From contig DJOF01000023.1 of NCBI GenBank assembly GCA_002439585.1, positions 186,001 through 250,000 of the forward strand: a stretch of 64,000 bases of DNA, written 5' to 3'. The notes beneath the pieces were generated by a model that saw nothing but the letters and a program-made list of their open reading frames with translations, had not been told where the DNA came from and searched no databases. Positions 33,529-42,083 of the stretch are shown one piece after another; position 1 is the first letter of the stretch; each line of letters begins with the position of its first letter. The DNA comes from Bacteroidales bacterium UBA6445 (GTDB lineage Bacteria > Bacteroidota > Bacteroidia > Bacteroidales > UBA932). Position numbers and translations under genes: made by a program.

Positions 33529-33780
33529 ATGGACAATAAGGTTTTGACATTGGTCGCGATGACGCCAGAGGATCGGGCGATAGATTGTGAGGTGACATCG
33601 GTGTCCCTTCCGGGACTTTCAGGACGTTTCCAAGTACTTGTCGATCATGCGCCTCTGATTGCCGCTCTCGGAGATGGAGAAGTGATATATGAGACGGACG
33701 ATGGGCAGAAGAGCCTTAAGATACGTTCCGGCTTTGTCGAAGTGAAGGACAACAGGGTATCTCTTTGTGTCGAATTATGA
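33529..33780 (+). CDS. atpC: F1Fo ATP synthase subunit epsilon, short form
   Basis: Central-stalk subunit of F1. Only the N-terminal beta-sandwich is present (83 residues; LPGLSGRFQVLVDHAPLIAALGDG and a C-terminal IRSGFVEVKDNRVSLCVE). The C-terminal helical hairpin that inhibits the enzyme in other bacteria is missing, so epsilon-type ATPase inhibition is not expected. The stop overlaps the atpB start (ATGA). Confidence 0.93.
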   Translation: MDNKVLTLVAMTPEDRAIDCEVTSVSLPGLSGRFQVLVDHAPLIAALGDGEVIYETDDGQKSLKIRSGFVEVKDNRVSLCVEL

Positions 33781-34832
33781 AGTTGTACAGGATCATACTT
33801 GTAGCGTTATTGTCAGTTATATCGCTGGCAATGTCTGCAAAAGATGGTTCGGCAGATCGGGCCGACAGTACTGGTTTTGATATCAAGTCAGTCATCTTCG
33901 GTCATATAGAAGATGCTTACAGTTGGCATATTACCAAGATAGGCGACCATGATATTGCCGTCCCACTTCCAGTTATAGTCCGTTCTTCTACCGGATGGCA
34001 TGTCTTCATGTCGTCCAGATTCGATGGCGGAGCTTCATACAAGGGGTTGTATATCTCAGAGTCAAGCGACTTAGCTGGCAAGATAGTAGAGCGTTGTCCG
34101 GACGGTAGCGAGGTTAGGCCGACAGATATTTCCATTACAAAGAATGTCTTCTCCATGTTGTTGAGCAGTACTTTGCTGATTGTCCTTGTTCTGTCTACGG
34201 CGAGATGGTATCGCAGGCATGATGTTACAAAGGAAGCCCCGAAAGGGATTGCCGCTTTCATGGAGCCAGCCGTAATGATGGTAGATGACGGGATAGTAAA
34301 GGAATCGATAGGAGAAGATTATGAGAAATTCTCCCCCTACTTGTGTACAGCATTCTTTTGGATACTGATCAACAATATGCTCGGAATAGTGCCTTTCTTC
34401 CCTGGAGGCGCGAATGTTACAGGCAATCTTGCAGTGACGGGCGTGCTCGGAATCTGTTCTTTCCTGGCGATCAACCTTTTCGGTACGAAGAAATATTTCA
34501 AGGACATATTCTGGCCCGATGTCCCGTGGTGGCTCAAGTTTCCGATCCCACTCATGCCGGTCATCGAGTTCTTTAGTGCACTGACAAAGCCTTTGTCTCT
34601 GATGATAAGGTTGTTTGCAAATATGTTTGCCGGTCATGTAATCGGTGTCAGCATCGTTTGCGTTATCTTCATATTTGCAAAATACAATGCAGTCATATTT
34701 GGGAGCATGACGGTAGTGACAGTATTGCTTGGTGTCTTTATGGACCTTCTTGAGGTCCTTGTAGCATTCCTTCAAGCCTATATTTTCACCATACTTTCAG
34801 CGGTGTTCATAGGCCTTGCAAGGCAAAAATGA
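33777..34832 (+). CDS. atpB: F1Fo ATP synthase subunit a with N-terminal periplasmic domain
   Basis: Membrane stator that forms the proton half-channels. A signal-peptide-like segment and a periplasmic domain of about 110 residues precede the membrane part, a known Bacteroidota feature. The conserved Arg is in SLMIRLFANMFAGHV; NNMLGIVPFFPGGANVTGN and FLQAYIFTILSAVFIGLA mark the other helices. Start at 33777 (MKLYRIILV) overlaps the atpC stop. No atpI or atpZ gene lies between atpC and atpB. Confidence 0.95.
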   Translation: MKLYRIILVALLSVISLAMSAKDGSADRADSTGFDIKSVIFGHIEDAYSWHITKIGDHDIAVPLPVIVRSSTGWHVFMSSRFDGGASYKGLYISESSDLAGKIVERCPDGSEVRPTDISITKNVFSMLLSSTLLIVLVLSTARWYRRHDVTKEAPKGIAAFMEPAVMMVDDGIVKESIGEDYEKFSPYLCTAFFWILINNMLGIVPFFPGGANVTGNLAVTGVLGICSFLAINLFGTKKYFKDIFWPDVPWWLKFPIPLMPVIEFFSALTKPLSLMIRLFANMFAGHVIGVSIVCVIFIFAKYNAVIFGSMTVVTVLLGVFMDLLEVLVAFLQAYIFTILSAVFIGLARQK

Positions 34833-34855
34833 TTAACTTATAAATTATCTGAAAT

Positions 34856-35107
34856 ATGTTACTTACAGTTCTTTTACAGGCGGTAGCAAGCGCATCTCTG
34901 GCAAAGGCCGGAGCAGCGATAGGTGCAGGTATAGCTGCCTTGGCAGCCGGAATCGGAATAGGCAAGATCGGTTCTTCTTCCACGGAGTCCATTGCAAGGC
35001 AGCCTGAGGCTAATGCACAGATCCGTACTACCATGATCATAGTTGCTGCGATGATCGAGGGTGCTGCCCTGTTCGCCATCATCGTATGTTTCATGGCTCT
35101 TAACTAA
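34856..35107 (+). CDS. atpE: F1Fo ATP synthase subunit c
   Basis: 83-residue proteolipid with two membrane helices and the RQPEA loop. The ion-binding Glu is in AAMIEGAALFA. The helix-1 Gln and the Ser/Thr after the Glu that mark sodium-binding rings are absent, so the ring should carry protons. It is followed by atpF after 7 bases. Confidence 0.96.
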   Translation: MLLTVLLQAVASASLAKAGAAIGAGIAALAAGIGIGKIGSSSTESIARQPEANAQIRTTMIIVAAMIEGAALFAIIVCFMALN

Positions 35108-35114
35108 TCTTGCA

Positions 35115-35630
35115 ATGTCTCTGATTACTCCGGACAGCGGCCTCCTTTTCTGGATGGTCGTTATCTTTGGAATCGTCTTCTTCATTTTGGCCAAATTCGG
35201 ATTCCCCGTCATCACTTCGATGGTGAGGAAAAGAACCGAATCTATCAATGACGCCTTGAAGAAAGCAGACGAAGCCTGGAAGACTTTGGCTGATCTCAAC
35301 GAGAAGCAAGAAGCCATAGTCGCCAAGGCTACTAATGAGCAGAACAGAATCCTCGCTGATACTGCCAAGATGAGAGCAGATATCATAGCGAAGGCGTCTG
35401 AGGATGCTCGCAAAGAGGCCGACAAGATTCTTGCCGGGGCAAGGGCCGAGATAGTGTCCGAGAAAGAAGCGGCTCTTGCCGACATACGCAAGGACGTTGC
35501 AATTCTCGCAGTAGAGATTGCAGAGAAAGTACTTATGGAGAAATTCTCCTCAGAACAGGAGCAGAAAACCTATGTCGACAAAGTCCTGTCTGAGTTTGAC
35601 TCTCATGGTAATACAGGTGCTAAAGCCTAA
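35115..35630 (+). CDS. atpF: F1Fo ATP synthase subunit b
   Basis: Peripheral stalk subunit. One N-terminal membrane helix (FWMVVIFGIVFFILAKFGFP) is followed by a long charged coiled coil typical of subunit b (repeated KADEAWKTLADLNEKQEAI-type heptads). I choose the ATG at 35115; the longer frame from 35061 overlaps atpE. Confidence 0.95.
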   Translation: MSLITPDSGLLFWMVVIFGIVFFILAKFGFPVITSMVRKRTESINDALKKADEAWKTLADLNEKQEAIVAKATNEQNRILADTAKMRADIIAKASEDARKEADKILAGARAEIVSEKEAALADIRKDVAILAVEIAEKVLMEKFSSEQEQKTYVDKVLSEFDSHGNTGAKA

Positions 35631-35694
35631 AAGAAAGTATATTGCGCTATTAAGTTGCTCTCTCGTAAGAAAGTAGCAGGAGACTATAAAGAAG

Positions 35695-36252
35695 ATGAAT
35701 ACAGGAATAATTGCCTCCCGATATGCGGAAGCGTTGCTGAAATATGCTGATGAGAATTCTGCCGCAGATACAGTGCTGCAGCAAGTGAGGATTCTCTCGT
35801 CAGCTCTGTCATCTTGTCTGCCGCTCAGGAATGCAGTCTACAACCCGCAGACCGGAAGGGTAGCGGAAAAGGTTGCACTTCTTGCCAAGGTCTTGGGCGG
35901 AGAGAAGATTTCTCCGCTATTGGAGCGCTTCCTTACATTGGTCTTTGACAATGACAGAGGGCGATATCTTCGTTATATCCTCAATTCTTTCATGTTGAGG
36001 TACAATGAATCAAGGGGTATATCCGAGGCTTGCCTTACCCTTGCCATGGCTTCTGATGCGATGGAAGAGGAGATAAGAAGATTTTTCTCGGTAAAGTCAG
36101 GCGGAAGTCTTGAGATGGAGGTGAAGGTCGACCCGTCTTTGATTGGAGGCTTTGTTTTAGAGGTGAATGACGGAAAGATAGATGCGAGTGTCGCCACCCG
36201 TCTTGCTAAGATCAAGCGGAGTCTTGTCGCCAAGAATAACAGTGTCAAGTAG
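35695..36252 (+). CDS. atpH: F1Fo ATP synthase subunit delta
   Basis: Connects the peripheral stalk to F1. 185 residues, N-terminal helical bundle starting ASRYAEALLKYA and the conserved C-terminal block VKVDPSLIGGFVLEVNDGKIDASVATRL. It lies between atpF (64-base gap) and atpA (11-base gap). Confidence 0.94.
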   Translation: MNTGIIASRYAEALLKYADENSAADTVLQQVRILSSALSSCLPLRNAVYNPQTGRVAEKVALLAKVLGGEKISPLLERFLTLVFDNDRGRYLRYILNSFMLRYNESRGISEACLTLAMASDAMEEEIRRFFSVKSGGSLEMEVKVDPSLIGGFVLEVNDGKIDASVATRLAKIKRSLVAKNNSVK

Positions 36253-36263
36253 AAATTATCGTT

Positions 36264-37874
36264 ATGTCACAGAATAATATAAAACCGGGAGAGATCTCCG
36301 ATGTGCTGCTTCGCCAGCTTGAGGCAACAGACCTGTCCGTTGTGGAGCAGGAGACGGGAACTGTGCTTGAAGTAAGCGACGGAGTCGCACGTATCTATGG
36401 TCTGTCCCAAGCCGAGGCCGGTGAATTACTTGAATTCCAGAACGGAGTCATGGGCGTGGTCATGAATCTCGAAGTAGACAATGTCGGAGCTGTCCTGCTC
36501 GGACCTACAGACGAGATCAAGGAAGGCATGTCCGTGCAGCGTACAGGTAAGATTGCATCTATCGGAGTCAATGAGAATATGCTTGGGAGGGTTGTAGACC
36601 CTCTTGGTAATCCTATCGACGGACTTGGAGAGATAGCTGGGGAGAAAACTCTGATGCCTCTTGAGCGCAAGGCACCGGGTGTTATCTTCCGTCAGCCAGT
36701 AAGCGAGCCTCTCCAGACGGGTATCAAGGCGATAGATGCGATGATTCCTATAGGACGCGGGCAGCGAGAACTTATCATCGGGGATCGTCAGACCGGCAAG
36801 ACTGCCATAGCGATAGATACTATAATCAACCAGAAGTCGGGTTATGAAAGCGGCAATCCTGTCTATTGCATATATGTGGCGATAGGCCAGAAAGGTTCCA
36901 CTGTAGCAGCTCTGGTCAATACGCTAAAAGAGAAAGGCGCGATGCCATATACGATCGTCGTTGCGGCCACCGCGGCTGATCCGGCAGCCTTGCAGTATTA
37001 TTCCGCATTTGCTGGAGCTGCGATAGGAGAGTATTTCCGTGATACGGGCAGAGCTGCTCTTGTGGTATATGATGACTTGTCCAAGCAAGCTGTAGCTTAC
37101 CGAGAAGTGTCCCTTATTCTCCGCAGACCATCCGGACGAGAGGCCTACCCTGGAGACGTCTTCTACCTTCATTCCCGTTTGTTGGAGAGGGCAGCGAAGA
37201 TCATTTCCCAGCAGGAAGTAGCAGAGCAGATGAATGACCTTCCTGACTCTCTGAAAGGCAAAGTCAAAGGCGGTGGCTCTCTTACGGCTCTTCCTGTCAT
37301 CGAGACTCAGGCCGGAGATGTCTCTGCATATATCCCGACCAATGTCATTTCCATTACAGATGGGCAGATATATCTTGAGACGAGCCTGTTCAATCAAGGC
37401 GTGAGACCAGCAATAAACATAGGCATTTCTGTATCCCGTGTCGGTGGAAGTGCTCAAGTCAAGAGTATGAAGAAAGTGGCCGGTACTCTCAAGATAGACC
37501 AGGCCCAGTATGACGAACTTGAGTCGTTCTCCAAGTTTAGCAGCGATGTCGACAAGATTACAGCTCTGGCTTTGGACAAAGGCCGTAAGAACAAGATGCT
37601 GCTTATCCAACCGCAGTATTCGCCTATGCCAGTAGGAGAGCAGATTGCAATATTGTATTGTGGTACGCATTCTCTGTTGCGCGAAGTCCCCATTGCAGAA
37701 GTTGGCGCTTTTGAGAAAGCGTTTCTGCAGAGGCTCAGGGCGACGCATCAGGAAGATGTCCTTGATCCGTTGTCACGCGGAGAGATAAATGACGAGATAG
37801 CCAAGACTATCGAGCATGAGGCTGAGGATGCCGTCCTGGCCTTCGGTGACAACACTGCTCCGGCAGGTCGTTGA
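36264..37874 (+). CDS. atpA: F1Fo ATP synthase subunit alpha
   Basis: Non-catalytic nucleotide-binding subunit of F1. P-loop GDRQTGKTAIAIDT, the Arg-finger region AINIGISVSRVGGSAQ and VSLILRRPSGREAYPGDVFYLHSRLLERAA are present. Length 536 fits Bacteroidota. It contains long antisense open frames that I regard as codon-bias shadows. Confidence 0.98.
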   Translation: MSQNNIKPGEISDVLLRQLEATDLSVVEQETGTVLEVSDGVARIYGLSQAEAGELLEFQNGVMGVVMNLEVDNVGAVLLGPTDEIKEGMSVQRTGKIASIGVNENMLGRVVDPLGNPIDGLGEIAGEKTLMPLERKAPGVIFRQPVSEPLQTGIKAIDAMIPIGRGQRELIIGDRQTGKTAIAIDTIINQKSGYESGNPVYCIYVAIGQKGSTVAALVNTLKEKGAMPYTIVVAATAADPAALQYYSAFAGAAIGEYFRDTGRAALVVYDDLSKQAVAYREVSLILRRPSGREAYPGDVFYLHSRLLERAAKIISQQEVAEQMNDLPDSLKGKVKGGGSLTALPVIETQAGDVSAYIPTNVISITDGQIYLETSLFNQGVRPAINIGISVSRVGGSAQVKSMKKVAGTLKIDQAQYDELESFSKFSSDVDKITALALDKGRKNKMLLIQPQYSPMPVGEQIAILYCGTHSLLREVPIAEVGAFEKAFLQRLRATHQEDVLDPLSRGEINDEIAKTIEHEAEDAVLAFGDNTAPAGR

Positions 37875-37965
37875 GTTGCGCAACTGTCATTTGGCAATTC
37901 GGTTTTGTAGATTTCCTGGCAGTGAGCCGCGTTGAGGAAGTCAATGAATAAAATTATAATGAGAG

Positions 37966-38973
37966 ATGCCGTCATTAAAGGAAATAAAGAACAGGGTTGA
38001 GTCGGTCAATAGTACCTTGAAGATAACTTCCGCCATGAAAATGGTGGCGGCAGCCAAGCTTCACAAGGCACAGTCTGCTATTGGCAATCTTTTGCCGTAT
38101 GAAGAGCTGATGCATTCTATGCTGTCAGATCTTTTGCAGTACCGAGCAAATTCGGCCCATTCGGATAATAAGTCAGAGTCGGGAGTATTATTGTCTGATG
38201 GCGGGACTTTGGATGATGATCTTGACAGCCTCTCTGCCAATCGAGAAATAAAAAAGGTCGCAATAATAGCCTATGCATCCAACTCGTCATTGTGCGGTTC
38301 TTTCAATACTGTTGCACTCAAAAGTGCGGAAGCGGTTATTAAGGAGTATACTGACAACGGTTTGCATCCAGAAGATATAACAGTATTCTCCATCGGTAAG
38401 AAGATGGCAGATGCCATGAGACGTAAGGGTTATATTTCACCTGATGACTATACGCATCTCTCTGATAAACCTTCCTACGAAGAGGCTTCAGCTCTTGCTT
38501 CCGTATTGGTACATGGTTTCATGGTGGGCAAATATGACAGAGTAGAGTTGGTCTATAACCATTTCCGCTCCAATTCTTCACAGCCCTCCGTAAGGGAATG
38601 CTATCTTCCGCTGTCCGTGGATTCCATGTCATCCGCTTCGGGTGTCTTGTCTGGTTCTGCGGAGTCTTCATCTTCTGGAGTTTCACATACAGGAAACGGT
38701 CTGGGCAGAGCAAATCTATTGTCTGATTATATTGTAGACCCAGGGGTGGATGCCGTGATAGAAGAGCTTCTTCCTAAAGTTCTTATGTTGAAGATGTATG
38801 CCGTGCAGCTTGATACCAATGCGGCTGAGCATGCCGCGCGCACAGTCGCCATGCAGACAGCGACCGACAATGGTAATGAACTTCTTCAGGATCTTACCCT
38901 TGAATATAATAAAGACCGTCAGCAGAAGATCACTAGCGATATCCTCGACATTGTCTCCGGCTCTGCTCGGTAG
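37966..38973 (+). CDS. atpG: F1Fo ATP synthase subunit gamma with insertions
   Basis: Rotor shaft of F1. The N-terminal helix (SLKEIKNRVESVNSTLKITSAMKMVAAAKL) and the C-terminal helix (AARTVAMQTATDNGNELLQDLTLEYNKDRQ) are canonical. At 335 residues it is some 40 longer than usual. The excess is in two low-complexity segments: about 61-95 (Ser/Asp-rich) and about 217-252 (Ser/Gly-rich), the second in the Rossmann-like domain away from the shaft. The insertions should be surface exposed. Last gene of the operon. Confidence 0.95.
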   Translation: MPSLKEIKNRVESVNSTLKITSAMKMVAAAKLHKAQSAIGNLLPYEELMHSMLSDLLQYRANSAHSDNKSESGVLLSDGGTLDDDLDSLSANREIKKVAIIAYASNSSLCGSFNTVALKSAEAVIKEYTDNGLHPEDITVFSIGKKMADAMRRKGYISPDDYTHLSDKPSYEEASALASVLVHGFMVGKYDRVELVYNHFRSNSSQPSVRECYLPLSVDSMSSASGVLSGSAESSSSGVSHTGNGLGRANLLSDYIVDPGVDAVIEELLPKVLMLKMYAVQLDTNAAEHAARTVAMQTATDNGNELLQDLTLEYNKDRQQKITSDILDIVSGSAR

Positions 38974-39067
38974 TTCTCCTTTATCCAGGTTGTCCTTTAT
39001 TCAGTTGGAGTGTGTTACAATTTTGATAAATTTAAAGATAAAAACAGCTATAAATTAAGCATTATTA

Positions 39068-39098
39068 TTGATATAGCCAAAATGGTTTACTAAATTTG
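39068..39098 (+). promoter_or_regulatory. Promoter upstream of the nuclease/OB-fold locus
   Basis: TTG (39068-39070), a 20-base spacer and TAAATTTG (39091-39098) fit the Bacteroidota promoter. Transcription would begin near 39106, giving a leader of about 140 bases before the gene at 39245. This marks the locus as separate from the ATP synthase operon. Confidence 0.55.
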
Positions 39099-39244
39099 CA
39101 CGTATAGCGGATGAAAGTTTTAGTCTTTATTTCTCAGGGCAGTATGCTCAGATGAAAGGCGAATCGGTTTGCCCTCACATGCAGTTCCTGAAGAAAGGTA
39201 AGCTTGTCACCCATACAGTATAAGATTGTTTAAACACATATATC

Positions 39245-41932
39245 ATGAAAGTGAGAGGATTATTATGGCGGATCTCTTCCTTTGCCTTGGCTGCCCTTGC
39301 ATTGGTGGCTTGTAAAGAGGAAGAGGAAAACACTGGTGCTCCGAATGTTGAGATCAGTAAGTCTACATTGAAATTCGAGGACAAGGCCTCTGCCAGTCAG
39401 ACAATACAGCTTACAGCCACCCGCGACTGGGTTGCAAAGACCGATGCAGAATGGATTGCAATCGACCCTGCATCAGGCAAAGGTTCGGCGTCAGCGGTAG
39501 ATGTGAAGATCACAGTACTTGAAAATGCAGGTCTCGACCGTTCTGCCACAGTAACTTTCGACATAGGCTTTGCCAGCAAGACTCTCACTGTAGAGCAGGT
39601 AGGCAGTGGCTCAGCTTCAGATGCAATCGTCTACAAGAACAACTTCGATAAGGAAGAAGCTACAAAAAAATTTGGTGAGAATGACTCCAGCTGGCCTTAT
39701 CTTGACCAGTTTGATGGATGGAAAAATGCTGAAGGTTCGGGAGTAGGCAGCGAGACATATGATTTTAAACGTATGTCCGTAAGAGCTAATTCTAAGTCTA
39801 ATGGAAGTGAATATTCAGACTATGAGGGATCCGGAAGCAATAATCTCTTTTTCGGATCATCGGCATATTTCCGTGTAAGCGGTATAGCTCTTCCTGCAGA
39901 AGGATCGAACTTCAGCCTTACTTTCGGCAGTGAAAAATATCTTCAGGAAGGGGATTCCAAGTTCAATCACGATGAATTCCATGTCTATATAAGCAACGAT
40001 GGAAGCAAGTGGGTAGAACTTGAATATGCATTCCCCAATGGAGACAAAGAAGGTAGATGGGATCTTGCCACGTCGACATTTACCCTTCCTGAAGGGACAA
40101 CTTCCCTCAGTGTGCATGTGACAGCTGATGCTGCAAGCGCATACCGTCTTGATGATCTTAACCTGTCAGTATCTTCAGAGGCAGGTACAGCTATTGATTT
40201 CTCAAAAGGCATTGAGATCGCAATAGGCGGCGGCAGCACTGGCGGAGACTGGACAGATCTTCCGGGTGCAACAGGAGAAGGTACAGAAACTTCCCCGTAC
40301 AATGTGGCAAAAGCCCTCAATTTGGTTCATTCCGCGAATGTGCCTACTGCTGAAGTGTATGTAAAGGGCATTATCTCATCTCTCGGTGAGTTCAATGATC
40401 AGTATGGCAACTACACATACAATATCTCTGATGACGGCAAGACCACGAACGAGTTCACTATCTACAGAGGCAAATATATAGGAGGTGAGAAATTTACGTC
40501 TGAGGATCAGCTCTCAGTAGGCAAGACAGTCGTAGTGAAAGGTACAATTGTCCTCTATAAGGGCGATACTCCTGAAATGAATGCCAATAATGAGCTCATA
40601 TCCATTGACGGGCAAGGCGGTGGCACAGTCGAGCCTGTCAGCGGATCGATTGCAGATGTAATTGCTGCGGAGAAGGGTGCAGAATGCTCTACTGAAGGTG
40701 TAGTCGCTGGCATTTACAAGAAAGGGTGCGTCATTACTGACGGGAAGGACTATCTCCTGTGCTACAACGCAAATTCCAATTTTATCGCTCCTGATGTTAA
40801 AATAGGTGACAATATTCAGGTGTCAGGTACAAGGACGTCTTACGACCCCCTTCCTCAGTTGGCATTTACTTATGACAATATCAAGACCGTTTCTTCCGGC
40901 AATTCTGTTACATATCCGACACCGGTCAAAGTAGATGCAAGCAATATCTCAAGCTTCGACAAGACAAAGGCTACATGGTTCGAGTTTACAGGAGTCTTGT
41001 CCATTAGCGGCAACTATTACAATGTAAAGATAGACGGTACTACCACTCAAGGCTCTCTGTCATATCCTCTTGATGACTTCAATCTGTCTCAGTATGAAGG
41101 CCAGAGCGTGACATACAGAGGTTTCTTTGCCGGTGGCTCTAATTCCAAGTACCTGAATATGATGCTTGTTCAGATAGAGCAGGGAACAGGTTCATACTTC
41201 GGAGTATCCAAGACAGCCATCAGCGCCAATGCTGATGCTACTTCAGCTACATTCAATGTGACTGGCAATGTGGACTGGACAGTGACCTCTTCCGATGCAG
41301 CATATACAGTATCCCCTGCTTCCGGAAACGGAGCTTCTGAAGTTACGGTATCTTTCGCTGCCAATACTACTGAACAGGACAAGACCGTCAAACTGACAGT
41401 CTCCACTACGGCAGAGGTGACAACCAAGACCTATGAGGTAACCCTTACCCACAAGGGCGTCTCAGCTGCTGGCGAAGAGGATTATTCAAGCAACGTAACT
41501 TGGACTCTCGGTGATTACGCATATGACAATACTTCCACCAATAACAAACAAACTGCAACCATCAATGGTGTCGAAGTCGATAATCTAATAAAGCTTGGTA
41601 CATCCAAAAAACAGGGTACAGTTACGATTACAGTTCCTGCTGGCACGAAGACCTTCAGTTTCTATGCGGTGGCTTGGAAAGGTGAGACTAAGGGAAAGTT
41701 GACAGCAAATTTAGGAGAGGGAACTACCCCTGTAACATTTGATGTCAAGAGCAATGATGGTGCTACTGGCACCCCGCCATATACCATTACTGTTGAATCT
41801 TCCGATAAATATTCGGTCGATGTGACTGCCCTTACCGGAGGTTCTCCACTTCCGGCAGACGTGAAAGTGACTGTTTCATTTACAGGAAGTAAAAATCGCG
41901 TTTTGCTCTTTGGTATCCAGGCTCATAAATAG
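39245..41932 (+). CDS. BACON/OB-fold multidomain surface lipoprotein
   Basis: 895-residue lipoprotein (signal ending LVAC). Domain order from sequence patterns: BACON domain (about 32-118; ATRDWVAKTDAEWIAIDPAS), a jelly-roll domain of choice-of-anchor type (about 125-310), an OB-fold domain (about 335-460; GTETSPYNVAKAL, VYVKGIISS). A second OB-like region (about 465-640; TEGVVAGIYKKGCVITDG), a second BACON domain (about 650-735; TGNVDWTVTSSDAAYTVSP) and a C-terminal jelly roll (740-895) follow. No catalytic motif is visible. OB folds often bind nucleic acid or oligosaccharide. The next genes are two nucleases, a TonB receptor and another OB-fold lipoprotein, so nucleic-acid binding at the cell surface is my preferred role. 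Repeat-rich, low in Cys. Confidence 0.8.
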   Translation: MKVRGLLWRISSFALAALALVACKEEEENTGAPNVEISKSTLKFEDKASASQTIQLTATRDWVAKTDAEWIAIDPASGKGSASAVDVKITVLENAGLDRSATVTFDIGFASKTLTVEQVGSGSASDAIVYKNNFDKEEATKKFGENDSSWPYLDQFDGWKNAEGSGVGSETYDFKRMSVRANSKSNGSEYSDYEGSGSNNLFFGSSAYFRVSGIALPAEGSNFSLTFGSEKYLQEGDSKFNHDEFHVYISNDGSKWVELEYAFPNGDKEGRWDLATSTFTLPEGTTSLSVHVTADAASAYRLDDLNLSVSSEAGTAIDFSKGIEIAIGGGSTGGDWTDLPGATGEGTETSPYNVAKALNLVHSANVPTAEVYVKGIISSLGEFNDQYGNYTYNISDDGKTTNEFTIYRGKYIGGEKFTSEDQLSVGKTVVVKGTIVLYKGDTPEMNANNELISIDGQGGGTVEPVSGSIADVIAAEKGAECSTEGVVAGIYKKGCVITDGKDYLLCYNANSNFIAPDVKIGDNIQVSGTRTSYDPLPQLAFTYDNIKTVSSGNSVTYPTPVKVDASNISSFDKTKATWFEFTGVLSISGNYYNVKIDGTTTQGSLSYPLDDFNLSQYEGQSVTYRGFFAGGSNSKYLNMMLVQIEQGTGSYFGVSKTAISANADATSATFNVTGNVDWTVTSSDAAYTVSPASGNGASEVTVSFAANTTEQDKTVKLTVSTTAEVTTKTYEVTLTHKGVSAAGEEDYSSNVTWTLGDYAYDNTSTNNKQTATINGVEVDNLIKLGTSKKQGTVTITVPAGTKTFSFYAVAWKGETKGKLTANLGEGTTPVTFDVKSNDGATGTPPYTITVESSDKYSVDVTALTGGSPLPADVKVTVSFTGSKNRVLLFGIQAHK

Positions 41933-41958
41933 TGTCGTAAAAGTATGATGTTATAAGG

Positions 41959-41988
41959 AAGTGTTGGCCGGATTTCTGGTCAGCACTT
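41959..41988 (+). terminator. Possible hairpin terminator after the BACON/OB-fold gene
   Basis: AAGTGTTGGCC and GGTCAGCACTT pair over 11 bases with two G-T pairs around an 8-base loop. Only a weak CTT tail follows, so termination may be partial and the downstream genes could still share transcripts. Confidence 0.45.
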
Positions 41989-42083
41989 CTTGTGGTATGA
42001 GGACATGTTCATACCTCGGAAAGGCTGATACGGCATGAGGCATGGCTCTTCTCAGGGTGGACGGGTCGTGAGGATTTTAGATA

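Noticed and set aside
34856..35107. A sodium-coupled ATP synthase
   Set aside because: The c subunit lacks the Gln and the Ser/Thr next to Glu that form the sodium site.
36924..37748. A 274-codon antisense open frame inside atpA
   Set aside because: It is fully within a highly conserved ATP synthase gene and lacks any domain signature.
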